DNA of 64,000 bases from Herbaspirillum sp. AP02 (GTDB lineage Bacteria; Pseudomonadota; Gammaproteobacteria; Burkholderiales; Burkholderiaceae_D). Both the position numbers and the translations under genes were made by a program. Position 1 is the first letter of the stretch; each line of letters starts with the position of its first letter. The stretch spans positions 62,001 through 126,000 of the forward strand of contig NZ_JADWMY010000003.1 of NCBI RefSeq assembly GCF_015767275.1. Direction: 5' to 3'. Shown here in pieces: positions 44,234 through 53,791 of the stretch. Below the pieces are notes generated by a model. It searched no databases and had not been told where the DNA came from. It was given only the letters and a program-made list of their open reading frames with translations.

Positions 44234-46035
44234 CCTTGCGTTTGCTCACCGTGGCCATCGGCAATGAAATCGATGTGGTCGGCGCCCGCCAGCGGGCGCG
44301 CCAGATCGCTGAATTGTGCGGCTTCGCCCAGCAGGACCAGGTGCGCATCGCCACCAGCATTTCGGAACTGGCGCGCAATGCCTTCCGCTACGCCGGGCGC
44401 GGTCAGGTGGAATTTTCCATCGAAGGCAGCACCGCCCCGCAGACCTTGCTCGTGTGCGTGCGCGATCAGGGACCTGGCATTGCCGACCTGGAACTGGTGC
44501 TGTCCGGACGTTATCGTTCCAGCACCGGCATGGGCCTGGGGCTGATGGGCGCGCGCAAGCTGATGGATGCCTTCGCTATCGAGACCGCTCCTGGAAAGGG
44601 CACGACCGTGTGGATGCGCAAGCTGCTGCCGGCGGCGGCGCGCCTGATCACGCCGCGCGTGGCCGGTGAGATCGGCAGCGCGCTGGCGGCTGCGCCGGCC
44701 GGCTTGGCCCTGTTCGAAACCCAGCAGCAGAACCAGGAATTGCTCACCACCCTGGCCGAGCTCAAGGGGCGCCAGGAAGAATTGCTGCAACTGACCCGCG
44801 AGCTGGAAGACACCAACCGGGGCGTGGTGGCGCTCTATGCCGAGCTGGATGAAAAGGCTGACCACCTGCGCCGCGCCGACGAGGCCAAGTCGCGCTTCCT
44901 CTCCAACATGAGCCATGAATTCCGCACTCCGCTGTCCTCCATCCGGGCGCTGGCCAAGCTGCTGCTGGACCGCGTCGATGGCGAACTCGGCACCGAGCAG
45001 GAACGCCAGGTACGGTACATCCTGGACAGCGCCGGGGCCTTGTCGGAACTGGTCAACGACCTGCTGGACCTGGCCAAGATCGAGGCCGGCAAGGTCGAGA
45101 TCCAGCCCAGCCGCTTCCAGGTGGCCGAACTCTTCAGCGCCCTGCGCGGTATGTTGCGTCCCTTGCTGGTGTCAGACCGGTTGCGCCTGAGTTTCGTCGC
45201 CCCGGACGAGTGCGAGATGTTCACCGATGAAGGCAAGCTTTCGCAGATCCTGCGCAACTTCATCTCCAACGCCATCAAGTTCACCGAGCAGGGCAGCATC
45301 ACGGTGACCGCCGAGCCGCTGCGCGACGGTACGGTCCGCTTCTCGGTGACTGATACCGGCATCGGCATCCCGCCCCAACATCTGGGCATCATCTTCGAGG
45401 AATTCTCGCAGGTGGAAAACCACCTGCAACGCCACGTCAAGGGCACCGGCCTGGGCCTGCCGCTGTGCCGCCAGCTGGCCATGCTGCTGGGCGGCGAAGT
45501 GGCAGTGAGCAGCCAGCAGGGCCAGGGCTCCACCTTCAGCGCGGTGATCCCGGTCATCCATGCTGGTACCGAGGGCAGGCTCGATGGGCAGCCGCTGGCC
45601 TTGCACGAGCGACCCGAGCCATCGGCTGCCAGCCTGCCGGTGCTGGTGGTGGAAGACCGGCCTGAATTGCGCCTGCTGTACCAGCGCTACCTGCACCAGT
45701 CGGAGTTCCGCGTGGTGCCGGCCTCTTCGGTGGCCGAGGCCGAAGCCCTGTGGCGCAACGGCGAGCCTTGCGCCGTGGTGCTGGACATCCTGCTGGACGG
45801 CAAGGATTCCTGGCACTGGCTGGTGCAGCTCAAGAACGACCCCTCGCGTTGCGATGTGCCAGTCATCATCGCCTCCGATGTGGACGACAAGAGCAAGGCC
45901 ATGGGACTGGGTGCGGACGCCTATTTCCTCAAGCCGGTGGGGCGCGACGAATTACTGGCGGCCTTGCGTTCGCTGGTACCAGTGAACGCACCCATGCTGC
46001 GAAACGAAATCGCCGTCGGCGAGGTCAATGCCTAA
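44230..46035 (+). CDS. Hybrid histidine kinase with RsbT-like N-terminal ATPase
   Basis: 601 residues. Domains: RsbT-like GHKL (1-135; SISELARNAFRYAGRG, DQGPGIAD), coiled coil (150-220), HisKA with MSHEFRTPLSS (His near 229), HATPase (NAIKFTEQGS, DTGIGIPP, GTGLGLPL), C-terminal receiver (VLVVEDRPELR, LDILLDGKD with Asp near 518, KPVG). No membrane segment, so it is cytoplasmic. It probably passes stressosome state to a phosphorelay in place of a sigma-B cascade. It overlaps the next gene by eight bases. Confidence 0.9.
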   Translation: MTLRLLTVAIGNEIDVVGARQRARQIAELCGFAQQDQVRIATSISELARNAFRYAGRGQVEFSIEGSTAPQTLLVCVRDQGPGIADLELVLSGRYRSSTGMGLGLMGARKLMDAFAIETAPGKGTTVWMRKLLPAAARLITPRVAGEIGSALAAAPAGLALFETQQQNQELLTTLAELKGRQEELLQLTRELEDTNRGVVALYAELDEKADHLRRADEAKSRFLSNMSHEFRTPLSSIRALAKLLLDRVDGELGTEQERQVRYILDSAGALSELVNDLLDLAKIEAGKVEIQPSRFQVAELFSALRGMLRPLLVSDRLRLSFVAPDECEMFTDEGKLSQILRNFISNAIKFTEQGSITVTAEPLRDGTVRFSVTDTGIGIPPQHLGIIFEEFSQVENHLQRHVKGTGLGLPLCRQLAMLLGGEVAVSSQQGQGSTFSAVIPVIHAGTEGRLDGQPLALHERPEPSAASLPVLVVEDRPELRLLYQRYLHQSEFRVVPASSVAEAEALWRNGEPCAVVLDILLDGKDSWHWLVQLKNDPSRCDVPVIIASDVDDKSKAMGLGADAYFLKPVGRDELLAALRSLVPVNAPMLRNEIAVGEVNA

Positions 46036-47635
46036 ACCCATGTTATCCATGCCTGCCATGAGCCAACCTCAACAACTGATCCTCAACGTCGACGATACCG
46101 ATGCCGCCCGTTATGCGCGTACCCGTATCCTGACCAAGGCCGGGCTGCGCGTGGTGGAGGCTGCCAGCGGCACCGAGGCACTGGCGCTGGCACGCGAACT
46201 GAAGCCGGCGCTGATCCTGCTGGACGTGAAGCTGCCCGACATCCACGGCATGGAAGTCTGCTCCCGCCTCAAGGCCGATCCGGCCACCGCCTCCTGCCTG
46301 GTGCTGCAGACCTCGGCGTCCTACATCGGTCTGGCCGACAAGATCCGCGCCCTCGAAGGCGGCGCCGACAACTACCTGTTCGAACCGATCGAACCGGCCG
46401 AGCTGGTGGCCAACGTGCATGCGCTGCTGCGCCTGGCCAAGGTGGAGAACGCGCTACGCGAGATCGACCGCCGCAAGGACGAGTTCCTGGCGATCCTGGC
46501 GCATGAACTGCGCAATCCGCTGGTCCCCATGCGCAATGCCATCGGCATTCTCAATACCCGGGCGCCGGATGCGCCGGACTGGGAACTGCGCGCCCGCAAC
46601 ACCATTTCCAATCATCTTGACCACATGGTGCGGCTGGTGGACGACCTGCTGGACGTGTCGCGCCTGTCGCATAACAAGCTGGCGCTGCAGTTGCGTCGCA
46701 CGCTGGTGGCCGAGGTCATCCACAATGCGCTGGAATCGACCCAGCAACTGATGGAGCGCAAGCGTCAACAGCTGCAGCTGGACATGGCCGATGCCAGCCT
46801 GGCGGTGGACGGTGACGAGGTCCGGCTGGCCCAGGTGCTGATCAACCTGCTGCACAATGCTGCCAAGTTCAGCCCGGAGGGCGGTCATATCTACCTGGCG
46901 GCGCAGGCTGAGGCCGACAAGGTGGTCTTGACAGTCCGGGATGAAGGCATCGGCATCGCCGCCGAGCGGCTGGACGATATCTTCGGCATGTTCGCCCAGG
47001 CCAATGCGCTGGGTCATGATCGTCAGGATGGGCTGGGAATCGGCCTCTCGCTGGCGCGTAGCCTGGTCCAGCTGCATGGGGGCGAATTGACCGTGCAGAG
47101 TGCCGGCATCGGCCAGGGCAGCGTGTTCCGCATCGAACTGCCGCGGACCATGCCGGACAAGACCGCCAGCGGTTCTGACCTGGCAAATGCGACGACCGAG
47201 ACGACTGCCACGAATGCCACAAACGCAGCAGCGTCAACCGACGGCGCACCGCGTGCCGGCATGCGCGTGCTGGTGGTGGACGACAACATCGACATCGCCG
47301 ACACCATGAAGGAATTGATGGAGTTGCTGGGCCACGATGTGCAGGCGGTCTATAGCGGCACGCGCGCCATTGCCCGTGCCAAGGAATGGGTTCCCGACGC
47401 GGTGCTGCTGGACATCGGACTCAAGGACATGACCGGTCACGACCTGATCCGCGCCCTGCGTGCCGAACCGGCCACCCGTGAAATCTATCTGCTGGCCTGC
47501 TCGGGCTTCAGCAGCGATGAAGACAAGCGCGAAGCCTACGATGCCGGCGTTGACGACTACCTGGTCAAGCCGGTCGACCTCGATACCCTGGCGCAACTGG
47601 AGTTGCGCCGTCCGCCGCCACGCGCCCGCGCCTGA
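46028..47635 (+). CDS. Receiver-kinase-receiver hybrid histidine kinase
   Basis: 535 residues. Receiver 1 (LNVDDTDAARYAR, Asp near 66 in LLDVKLPDIHG), HisKA (ILAHELRNPLVPMRNA, His near 159), HATPase (NLLHNAAKFSPEGG, DEGIGIAAERL, GLGIGLSLA), a Thr/Ala-rich linker, receiver 2 (VLVVDDNIDIADT, Asp near 461 in LLDIGLKDMTG, KPVD). It is soluble and the last gene of the rsb operon. No sigma factor or DNA-binding output is encoded next to it. Confidence 0.9.
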   Translation: MPKPMLSMPAMSQPQQLILNVDDTDAARYARTRILTKAGLRVVEAASGTEALALARELKPALILLDVKLPDIHGMEVCSRLKADPATASCLVLQTSASYIGLADKIRALEGGADNYLFEPIEPAELVANVHALLRLAKVENALREIDRRKDEFLAILAHELRNPLVPMRNAIGILNTRAPDAPDWELRARNTISNHLDHMVRLVDDLLDVSRLSHNKLALQLRRTLVAEVIHNALESTQQLMERKRQQLQLDMADASLAVDGDEVRLAQVLINLLHNAAKFSPEGGHIYLAAQAEADKVVLTVRDEGIGIAAERLDDIFGMFAQANALGHDRQDGLGIGLSLARSLVQLHGGELTVQSAGIGQGSVFRIELPRTMPDKTASGSDLANATTETTATNATNAAASTDGAPRAGMRVLVVDDNIDIADTMKELMELLGHDVQAVYSGTRAIARAKEWVPDAVLLDIGLKDMTGHDLIRALRAEPATREIYLLACSGFSSDEDKREAYDAGVDDYLVKPVDLDTLAQLELRRPPPRARA

Positions 47636-47672
47636 AGCATGCGGGTCGCGGTGCCGGGGACGGCGCGGCGGC

Positions 47673-48452
47673 TTAATGCGTCAGGAACTGCAGCACGGCC
47701 TGGGTGAAGGCCTTGGGCTGTTGCTGGTTGGAGATGTGGGCGGCATCGAATTCCACATACAGGGCGCCGGGGATGGTGGCGCGCATGAATTGTCCATCGG
47801 TCGGTGGGGTGGGTACATCGCCCGTGCCGGCGATCACCAGGGTCGGGGCAGTGATGCCGGCGATGGCGGCGCGCAGGTCGTTGTCACGTACCGCCGCGCA
47901 GGCGCCGGCATAGCCTTCGGCCGGGGTGGCCAATAGCATCGTGGTCAGCGCTTGCACCTGTTGTGGATGCTGGGCCGCATACTCCGGCGTCAGCCAGCGC
48001 GACACTACTGCCGCCGCAATGGCGGACAGGCCCTCGCGCTGCACGGTCTCGATACGGCTGTTCCATGCCTCGGGCGTGCCGATCTTGGCTCCGGTATTGC
48101 AGAGGATGAGTTTCCTGACCCGCTCCGGATGATGCACCGCCAGCCACATGAAGGTGCTGCCCCCCATGGATAGCCCGCAGAAATGCGCCTGGGCGATCTG
48201 CAGATGGTCGAGCAGTGCGATGACGTCGCCGCCCAACTGGGCGATGCTGTAGGGGGCGGGCGTGACCTCCGACTGGCCGTGGCCGCGCGTGTCGTAGCGC
48301 AGCACGCGGAAGTGCTGGCTTAGTTCGGCCATCTGCGGCTCCCACATCGCCAGCGACGTCCCCAGCGAATTGGAAAACACCAGCACCGGCAGCGAGGCAT
48401 CGCCGTCGAGTTGATAGTGCAGCTTGATTCCGTTCAGTGTTGCGAATGGCAT
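47673..48452 (-). CDS. pcaD: 3-oxoadipate enol-lactonase
   Basis: 259-residue alpha/beta hydrolase. The nucleophile is S95 in FCGLSMGGST, the oxyanion region SNSLGTSLAMW, and the catalytic His is in FDAAHISNQQ. It hydrolyses beta-ketoadipate enol-lactone, the product of CatC, to beta-ketoadipate. It is downstream of catC by 71 bases on the same strand. It converges with the rsb operon. Confidence 0.92.
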   Translation of the reverse strand: MPFATLNGIKLHYQLDGDASLPVLVFSNSLGTSLAMWEPQMAELSQHFRVLRYDTRGHGQSEVTPAPYSIAQLGGDVIALLDHLQIAQAHFCGLSMGGSTFMWLAVHHPERVRKLILCNTGAKIGTPEAWNSRIETVQREGLSAIAAAVVSRWLTPEYAAQHPQQVQALTTMLLATPAEGYAGACAAVRDNDLRAAIAGITAPTLVIAGTGDVPTPPTDGQFMRATIPGALYVEFDAAHISNQQQPKAFTQAVLQFLTH

Positions 48453-48523
48453 GGATCGATCCTTGTCGCGCCGGCCGGCATCAGACCGGGGGCGCGCGAT
48501 GGTGGTCAGCAGGGAAGGGGGGC

Positions 48524-48811
48524 TCAGCCGATCTGTGCGATCGCCGAGGGGTGCTGGGTCAGCGGAGTGACCGAGATGCTCATGAAGGGATACAGCGGCA
48601 GCGCCGAGAGGATGTTGTGCAGCTCGTCATTGCCCGAGACATTGAAGATGCTCACATTCGCATACTGACCCACCACACGCCACAGGTCGCGCCACTTGCC
48701 TTCGCGCTGCAGCTTCTGCGCCATCTCCTTTTCGTCCTTCTTCAACTGGTCGGCGACCGCCTTGTCCAGGGTGGCGGGGATGTTGACTTGCATTTGGACC
48801 ATGAACAGCAT
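48524..48811 (-). CDS. catC: Muconolactone delta-isomerase
   Basis: 95 residues, the normal CatC length. It has the N-terminal MLFMVQMQVNIPATLD and WRVVGQYANVSIFNVSGNDELH typical of the ferredoxin-like CatC fold. It converts (+)-muconolactone to the enol-lactone. GGAG lies nine bases before the ATG. It is first in catC-pcaD, with a palindromic operator candidate 63 bases upstream. Confidence 0.95.
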   Translation of the reverse strand: MLFMVQMQVNIPATLDKAVADQLKKDEKEMAQKLQREGKWRDLWRVVGQYANVSIFNVSGNDELHNILSALPLYPFMSISVTPLTQHPSAIAQIG

Positions 48812-48873
48812 GATGTTTTCTCCGTTATCGCATTGTGATTATGGTGGGGGCGAGGCCTGAAGCTTCAGATGTG

Positions 48874-48892
48874 ATGTTCGATTAACGAACAT
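48874..48892. promoter_or_regulatory. IclR-type (PcaR/PcaU/PobR-like) operator candidate for catC-pcaD
   Basis: ATGTTCG-ATTAA-CGAACAT is a perfect dyad. GTTCGAT-type palindromes are bound by IclR regulators of beta-ketoadipate genes (established knowledge). It lies 63-81 bases upstream of catC. A separate 12-bp palindrome, CTGAAGCTTCAG, is at 48857-48868. No IclR gene is in the window. Confidence 0.6.
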
Positions 48893-49015
48893 TAATCCTT
48901 TATTCGCACAACCGAGTTTAGGCGCGTGCCGGTGAGGATGTCAACACGAGAAGACAGCGCGAGAAGATGGCGCGAGACAGTAGCGCGCTGCACCAATGCG
49001 GCACCAGCGCAGTCC

Positions 49016-49969
49016 TCAGTCGCGCCGCTCGGGAATCGGGAAACCCGTGGCCGGGAAGGAGTTGGTTTCGATATCCAGCCAGGCCGGGCGCTCGGCGTAC
49101 ATGTCGGCCACCAGTTGCTTGACGGCCTCGATGTACCAGGCGTTGTCGTTGATGCGATGGGTCAGGATGATGGGCGAGGTGGCGCGTGGATCGTCGATCA
49201 GGCGGTAATGCAGGTCATTGCGCAAACGCGCCGAGGCCGGGATCAGGCACAGACCCGACTCCGCCGCCACCAGGCCTAGCGCGGTCTGGATTTCGCGCAC
49301 CTCATGTACTTCGGCGGGGTGGATGTCCTGGTCGTTGAGCAGACTCAGGATGTGGTCGGCAAAGCTGGGGCGCGGTTCCTTGGGATAGACGATCAGCTTC
49401 TGCCCATGCACTTCCTTCAGGCTCACGCGCTGGTGGCTGGCGGCCAGCGGGAAGGAGGGCGGGATCGCCAGCACCAGTTTTTCCTCACGCAGGACGATGC
49501 GCGCCACCGTGGCGTCGTTGCTGCGGATGCGGCCGAAGCCGATGTCGATGCGGCCCGACTTGAGGGCGGCGAACTGCTGCATCGAGGTCAGTTCCAGCAA
49601 CTGGATATCCACCTCCGGGTAGTGCTGGCGCAGCTTGCGCACCAGCACCGGCAGGCCGCCATAGAGGGTCGAGGCGACAAAGCCGATGGACAGCGTCTGG
49701 CGCTGGTTCAGGCCGATCTGCTGGGTGGCATTCTTCAACTGCTCCAGGCGGTTGAGGATCTGCAGCGCCTGCTCGTAGAACACCCGGCCGGCCTCGGTCA
49801 GGCGCAGCGGGCGGCTGTTGCGCAGGAGCAGCTGCACGCCCAGCTCTTCTTCCAGCAGCTGGATCTGGCGGCTCAAGGGGGGCTGCGCAATATGCAGCTG
49901 CTCCGAGGCCCGCGTGAAGTTGCGCGTATTGGCGACGGCGACGAAGTATTTCAGTTGTCTGATGTCCAT
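49016..49969 (-). CDS. catR: LysR regulator, BenM/CatM/CatR type
   Basis: 317 residues. The N-terminus MDIRQLKYFVAVANTRNFTRASEQLHIAQPP (in two parts) is characteristic of CatM/BenM/CatR, followed by an effector domain (LSIGFVASTLYGGLPVLVRKL) for muconate or benzoate. It is divergent from catB with 135 bases between starts that contain an ATAC-N7-GTAT-like site. It probably activates the cat-ben operon. CatR versus BenM cannot be told from sequence alone. Confidence 0.88.
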   Translation of the reverse strand: MDIRQLKYFVAVANTRNFTRASEQLHIAQPPLSRQIQLLEEELGVQLLLRNSRPLRLTEAGRVFYEQALQILNRLEQLKNATQQIGLNQRQTLSIGFVASTLYGGLPVLVRKLRQHYPEVDIQLLELTSMQQFAALKSGRIDIGFGRIRSNDATVARIVLREEKLVLAIPPSFPLAASHQRVSLKEVHGQKLIVYPKEPRPSFADHILSLLNDQDIHPAEVHEVREIQTALGLVAAESGLCLIPASARLRNDLHYRLIDDPRATSPIILTHRINDNAWYIEAVKQLVADMYAERPAWLDIETNSFPATGFPIPERRD

Positions 49970-50040
49970 GGCTAAAAATCATATCGCACGGGAACAAAAG
50001 ATGTCTAATTCTTTGATTTCTTTGGGTGCACTGCAAAACT

Positions 50041-50055
50041 ATATAGAAAAGGTAT
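50041..50055 (+). promoter_or_regulatory. BenM/CatM-type LysR binding site candidate
   Basis: ATAT-agaaaag-GTAT differs in one base from the ATAC-N7-GTAT consensus of BenM and CatM. It lies between the divergent lysR and catB starts, about 50 bases before catB. Confidence 0.5.
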
Positions 50056-50104
50056 GAAACTAGATGTATTTGGTGTTGGCAATGGCAGGGCGTTCGGGTG
50101 TTCA

Positions 50105-51319
50105 ATGCAAGCCATGGATACCCAACAACACCTTCACACTGCGGCAGCCCCGGCGAGCATCGAGCGGGTCGAGACCTTCCTGGTCGATCTGCCCACCATC
50201 CGCCCCCATCAATTGTCGATGGCGACCATGAACGGGCAGACCCTGATGCTGGTACGCCTGTATTGCTCCGACGGCAGCGTCGGTGTGGGCGAGGGCACCA
50301 CCATCGGTGGCCTGGCCTACGGCGCGGAGTCGCCCGAGGGCATGAAGCTGGCCATCGATACCTATTTCGCGCCGCTGCTGCTGGGGGCCAACGCCAGCGC
50401 CATCCCGGCCCTGATGGCACGCCTGAACAAGGCCATCCAGGACAACCGCTTCGCCAAGTGCGCCATCGAGACCGCGCTGTTCGATGCCCTGGGCCAGCGC
50501 ACCGGCCTGCCGGTCTCGCAGTTGCTGGGCGGACCAGCCCGCGACAGCCTGCCGGTGGCCTGGACCCTGGCCTCGGGCGACACCGCCAAGGACATCGACG
50601 AAGCCGAGCGCATGCTGGCCCAGCGTCGTCACAATATCTTCAAGCTCAAGATCGGCCGGCGCGAGGTCGACGCCGACGTCGCCCACGTGGCCGCCATCAA
50701 GAAGGCCCTGGGCGACCGTGGCACGGTGCGGGTGGACGTGAACATGGCCTGGAGCGAACTGGAAGCCCAGCGCGGCCTGGCCGGCCTGGTCGATGCCGGC
50801 TGCGAGCTGGTGGAGCAGCCCGTGGCCTCGCCGCAGGCGCTGGCCCGGCTGAAAGGCAAGCATGCCATCGCCGTGATGGCCGATGAATCGCTGACCGGCC
50901 CGGCCTCGGCCTTCGCCCTGGCGCGCATCGGCGGCGCCGACGTCTTTGCCATCAAGATCGAACAATCCGGTGGTCTGCGCGCGGCCCAGCAGGTGGCCGC
51001 CATTGGCGACGCCGCCGGCATCGAACTCTACGGCGGCACCATGCTGGAGGGTGCCATCGGCACCATTGCCTCGGCGCACGCCTTCGCTACCTTCCGCGAA
51101 CTGCAGTGGGGGACCGAACTGTTCGGGCCGCTGTTGCTGACCGAGGAAATCCTGGCCACGCCCCTGCAGTACCAGGACTTCCATCTGACCATTCCGCAAG
51201 GCCCCGGCCTTGGCATCGTGCTCGATGAAGAGCGTGTGCAATACTTCCGTCGCGACCGCAGGCAAGGCGCCACCGTGACCGCAGTGACAGCAGCGAGGCC
51301 GACCGCTCTGGTCGGATAA
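50105..51319 (+). CDS. catB: Muconate cycloisomerase
   Basis: 404 residues, enolase superfamily. It has the K-x-K motif (FKLKIGRR), metal ligands in VDVNMAW (D), ELVEQPV (E) and VMADESL (D), and the second catalytic Lys in FAIKIEQSGG. It converts cis,cis-muconate to (+)-muconolactone. I start at the ATG 50105 (QAMDTQQ follows); 50114 is equally possible, and no strong ribosome site decides it. First gene of catB-catA-benABCD. Confidence 0.94.
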   Translation: MQAMDTQQHLHTAAAPASIERVETFLVDLPTIRPHQLSMATMNGQTLMLVRLYCSDGSVGVGEGTTIGGLAYGAESPEGMKLAIDTYFAPLLLGANASAIPALMARLNKAIQDNRFAKCAIETALFDALGQRTGLPVSQLLGGPARDSLPVAWTLASGDTAKDIDEAERMLAQRRHNIFKLKIGRREVDADVAHVAAIKKALGDRGTVRVDVNMAWSELEAQRGLAGLVDAGCELVEQPVASPQALARLKGKHAIAVMADESLTGPASAFALARIGGADVFAIKIEQSGGLRAAQQVAAIGDAAGIELYGGTMLEGAIGTIASAHAFATFRELQWGTELFGPLLLTEEILATPLQYQDFHLTIPQGPGLGIVLDEERVQYFRRDRRQGATVTAVTAARPTALVG

Positions 51320-51369
51320 AACAAAAAAATCACTTTCCCCGATCGATAAATCTAATAGGAGACTCAACC

Positions 51370-52305
51370 ATGGCAGCCAAGATTTTCAGCACCCCCGAAG
51401 TACAAGATTTCCTGCGTCTGGCCAGCGGCCTGGACACCGAAGGCGGCAGCCCGCGCACCAAGCAGATCGTGCATCGCATCCTCTCGGACCTGTTCAAGAC
51501 CATCGAAGACCTGGAAATCACCTCCGACGAATACTGGGCCGGCGTGGCCTACATCAACCGCCTGGGCGCCGCCAGCGAGGCCGGTCTGCTGTCGCCGGGC
51601 CTGGGTCTGGACCGCTTCTTGGACATGCGCATGGATGCCGAAGACGCCGCCCTGGGCATCACCGGTGGTACCCCGCGCACCATCGAAGGCCCGCTCTACG
51701 TGGCCGGTGCACCGGTGACGCAGGGCTTTGCCCGCCTGGATGACGGCAGCGACCAGGCCGGCCAGACCATCATCATGCACGGTACCGTCTACGGTGCCGA
51801 CGGCAAGCCCATGCCGGGCGTGCAGGTCGAAGTCTGGCATGCCAATACCAAGGGCTTCTATTCGCACTTCGACCCGACCGGCGAGCAAAAGCCGTTCAAC
51901 ATGCGTCGCACCATCATCACCGACGCCCAGGGCCGCTACAAATTCCGCAGCATCATGCCGGCTGCCTACGGCTGCCCGCCGGCCGGTCCCACCCAGGGCT
52001 TGCTCAACGAACTGGGTCGTCACGGCAACCGCCCGGCGCACATCCACTTCTTCGTCACCGCCGAAGGTCATCGCAAGCTGACCACGCAGATCAATATCGA
52101 CGGCGATCCGCTGATCTATGACGATTTCGCCTACGCCACCCGCGAAGGCCTGGTGCCGCCGCTGGTCGAGCGTACCGATGCCGCCAGCATCAAGGCCGAA
52201 GGTCTGGAGGGACCGTTTGCCGAGATCGTCTTCGACATCTCGCTGACCGCCCTGGTCAACGGTGCCGACAACCAGATCGTCGACCGCCCGCGTCTGGCCG
52301 CCTGA
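51370..52305 (+). CDS. catA: Catechol 1,2-dioxygenase
   Basis: 311 residues. Intradiol iron ligands are Y164 (GFYSHFD), Y200 (AAYGCPP), H224 and H226 (PAHIHFF), the same numbering as Acinetobacter CatA. The N-terminal helical dimerisation domain (TKQIVHRILSDLFKTIEDLEITSDEYW, in parts) is present. It opens catechol to cis,cis-muconate. AGGAGA precedes the ATG; 50 bases after catB. Confidence 0.97.
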   Translation: MAAKIFSTPEVQDFLRLASGLDTEGGSPRTKQIVHRILSDLFKTIEDLEITSDEYWAGVAYINRLGAASEAGLLSPGLGLDRFLDMRMDAEDAALGITGGTPRTIEGPLYVAGAPVTQGFARLDDGSDQAGQTIIMHGTVYGADGKPMPGVQVEVWHANTKGFYSHFDPTGEQKPFNMRRTIITDAQGRYKFRSIMPAAYGCPPAGPTQGLLNELGRHGNRPAHIHFFVTAEGHRKLTTQINIDGDPLIYDDFAYATREGLVPPLVERTDAASIKAEGLEGPFAEIVFDISLTALVNGADNQIVDRPRLAA

Positions 52306-52350
52306 CGCGCCACTTCGGCGCCACCTCGCCCGCCCCCCGCCGCAGTGAAG

Positions 52351-52371
52351 CCGCGATGGCCACCATCGCGG
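52351..52371 (+). other. Hairpin between catA and benA
   Basis: CCGCGATGG-CCA-CCATCGCGG, nine-base perfect stem in the 97-bp catA-benA gap, with no T-run. It may protect or process the mRNA, or attenuate it. Its core GCGATGG/CCATCGC recurs in the hairpin after benK (58073-58103). Confidence 0.55.
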
Positions 52372-52402
52372 GGGGCGGCTTGCACCCTGGAGAAACCGCA
52401 CC

Positions 52403-53791
52403 ATGAACACCCTCGCCGCCGCTGACAAGTACCAAGCCGTCGACAGCCTGCTCGACAGCGCCCTGCAGGAAGACCCGGCCAATGGCCTCTTCCGCTGCCG
52501 TCGTGACATCTTCACCAACCCTGAGTTGTTCGAGCTGGAGATGAAGCACCTGTTCGAATCGAACTGGGTCTATCTGGCCCACGAGAGCCAGATTCCCGAG
52601 AACAACGACTACTACACCACCTGGATCGGTCGTCAGCCGGTGGTCATCACCCGCGACAAGACCGGCCAGTTGACCGCCGTCATCAATGCCTGCGCCCACA
52701 AGGGGGCCCTGCTGTGCCGTCGCAAGCATGGCAACAAGAGCAGTTTCACCTGCCCCTTCCACGGCTGGACCTTCAGCAACAACGGCAAGCTGCTCAAGGT
52801 GAAGGACGAGAAGACCACCGAATACCCGGTCTCCTTCAACAAGGACGGCTCGCACGACCTGACCAGGGTGGCGCGCTTCCAGAGCTATCGCGGCTTCCTC
52901 TTCGGCAGCCTGTCGGAGGACGTGCTGCCGCTGGAAGAGTACCTGGGCGAGACCCGCGTGATCATCGACCAGATCGTCGACCAGGCGCCCAACGGACTGG
53001 AAGTCCTGCGTGGCAACTCCAGCTATATCTACGATGGCAACTGGAAGATGCAGATGGAAAACGGCTGCGACGGTTATCACGTCAGTACCGTGCACTGGAA
53101 CTACGCGGCCACCATGGGCCGCCGCAAGGAAGGTGGCACCAAGGCCACCGATGCCAACAACTGGAGCAAGGCCGTGGCCGGTGTCTATGGCTTCGAGAAC
53201 GGCCACATCCTGTTGTGGACCAATACCCTCAACCCGGAAGTGCGCCCGATCTGGAACCAGCGCGAAGAGCTGGCCGCCCGCGTCGGCCAGGCCCGCGCCG
53301 ACACCATCGTGGCCCAGACCCGCAACCTGTGCCTGTATCCCAACGTGTTCCTGATGGACCAGTTCGGCACGCAGATTCGCGTAGCCCGTCCCATCAGCGT
53401 GGACAAGACCGAGATCAGCATCTTCTGCTTCGGCCCCAAGGGCGAGAGTGATGAAGACCGTCGGCTGCGCATTCGCCAGTATGAAGATTTCTTCAATGTC
53501 TCCGGCATGGGTACCGCCGACGACCTGGAAGAGTTCCGCGCCTGCCAGGCTGGTTATGCCGGTTCGACCGTGCGCTGGAACGACATGAGCCGCGGTGCCC
53601 CGCTGTGGAAGCAGGGCCCGGACGAGAACGCCCGCAGGATGGGCATGAACCCCAAGCTGAGCGGCGAGCGCAGCGAGGATGAAGGCCTGTTCGTCTGCCA
53701 GCACCACTACTGGACCGAGCAGATGCGCAAGGCGGTCGGCAAGGAGCGCGCCGCCGCAGACCAGGCAGCCCGGGAAGGAGCCCAAGCATGA
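52403..53791 (+). CDS. benA: Benzoate 1,2-dioxygenase large subunit
   Basis: 462 residues. The Rieske centre is C97-x-H99 and C117-x2-H120. The mononuclear iron site includes H226 and H231 in [16 protein letters not shown], with the bridging D223 in the same stretch. With BenB and BenC it adds O2 to benzoate, giving the cis-diol. GGAG is ten bases before the ATG. It overlaps benB by four bases. Confidence 0.97.
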   Translation: MNTLAAADKYQAVDSLLDSALQEDPANGLFRCRRDIFTNPELFELEMKHLFESNWVYLAHESQIPENNDYYTTWIGRQPVVITRDKTGQLTAVINACAHKGALLCRRKHGNKSSFTCPFHGWTFSNNGKLLKVKDEKTTEYPVSFNKDGSHDLTRVARFQSYRGFLFGSLSEDVLPLEEYLGETRVIIDQIVDQAPNGLEVLRGNSSYIYDGNWKMQMENGCDGYHVSTVHWNYAATMGRRKEGGTKATDANNWSKAVAGVYGFENGHILLWTNTLNPEVRPIWNQREELAARVGQARADTIVAQTRNLCLYPNVFLMDQFGTQIRVARPISVDKTEISIFCFGPKGESDEDRRLRIRQYEDFFNVSGMGTADDLEEFRACQAGYAGSTVRWNDMSRGAPLWKQGPDENARRMGMNPKLSGERSEDEGLFVCQHHYWTEQMRKAVGKERAAADQAAREGAQA

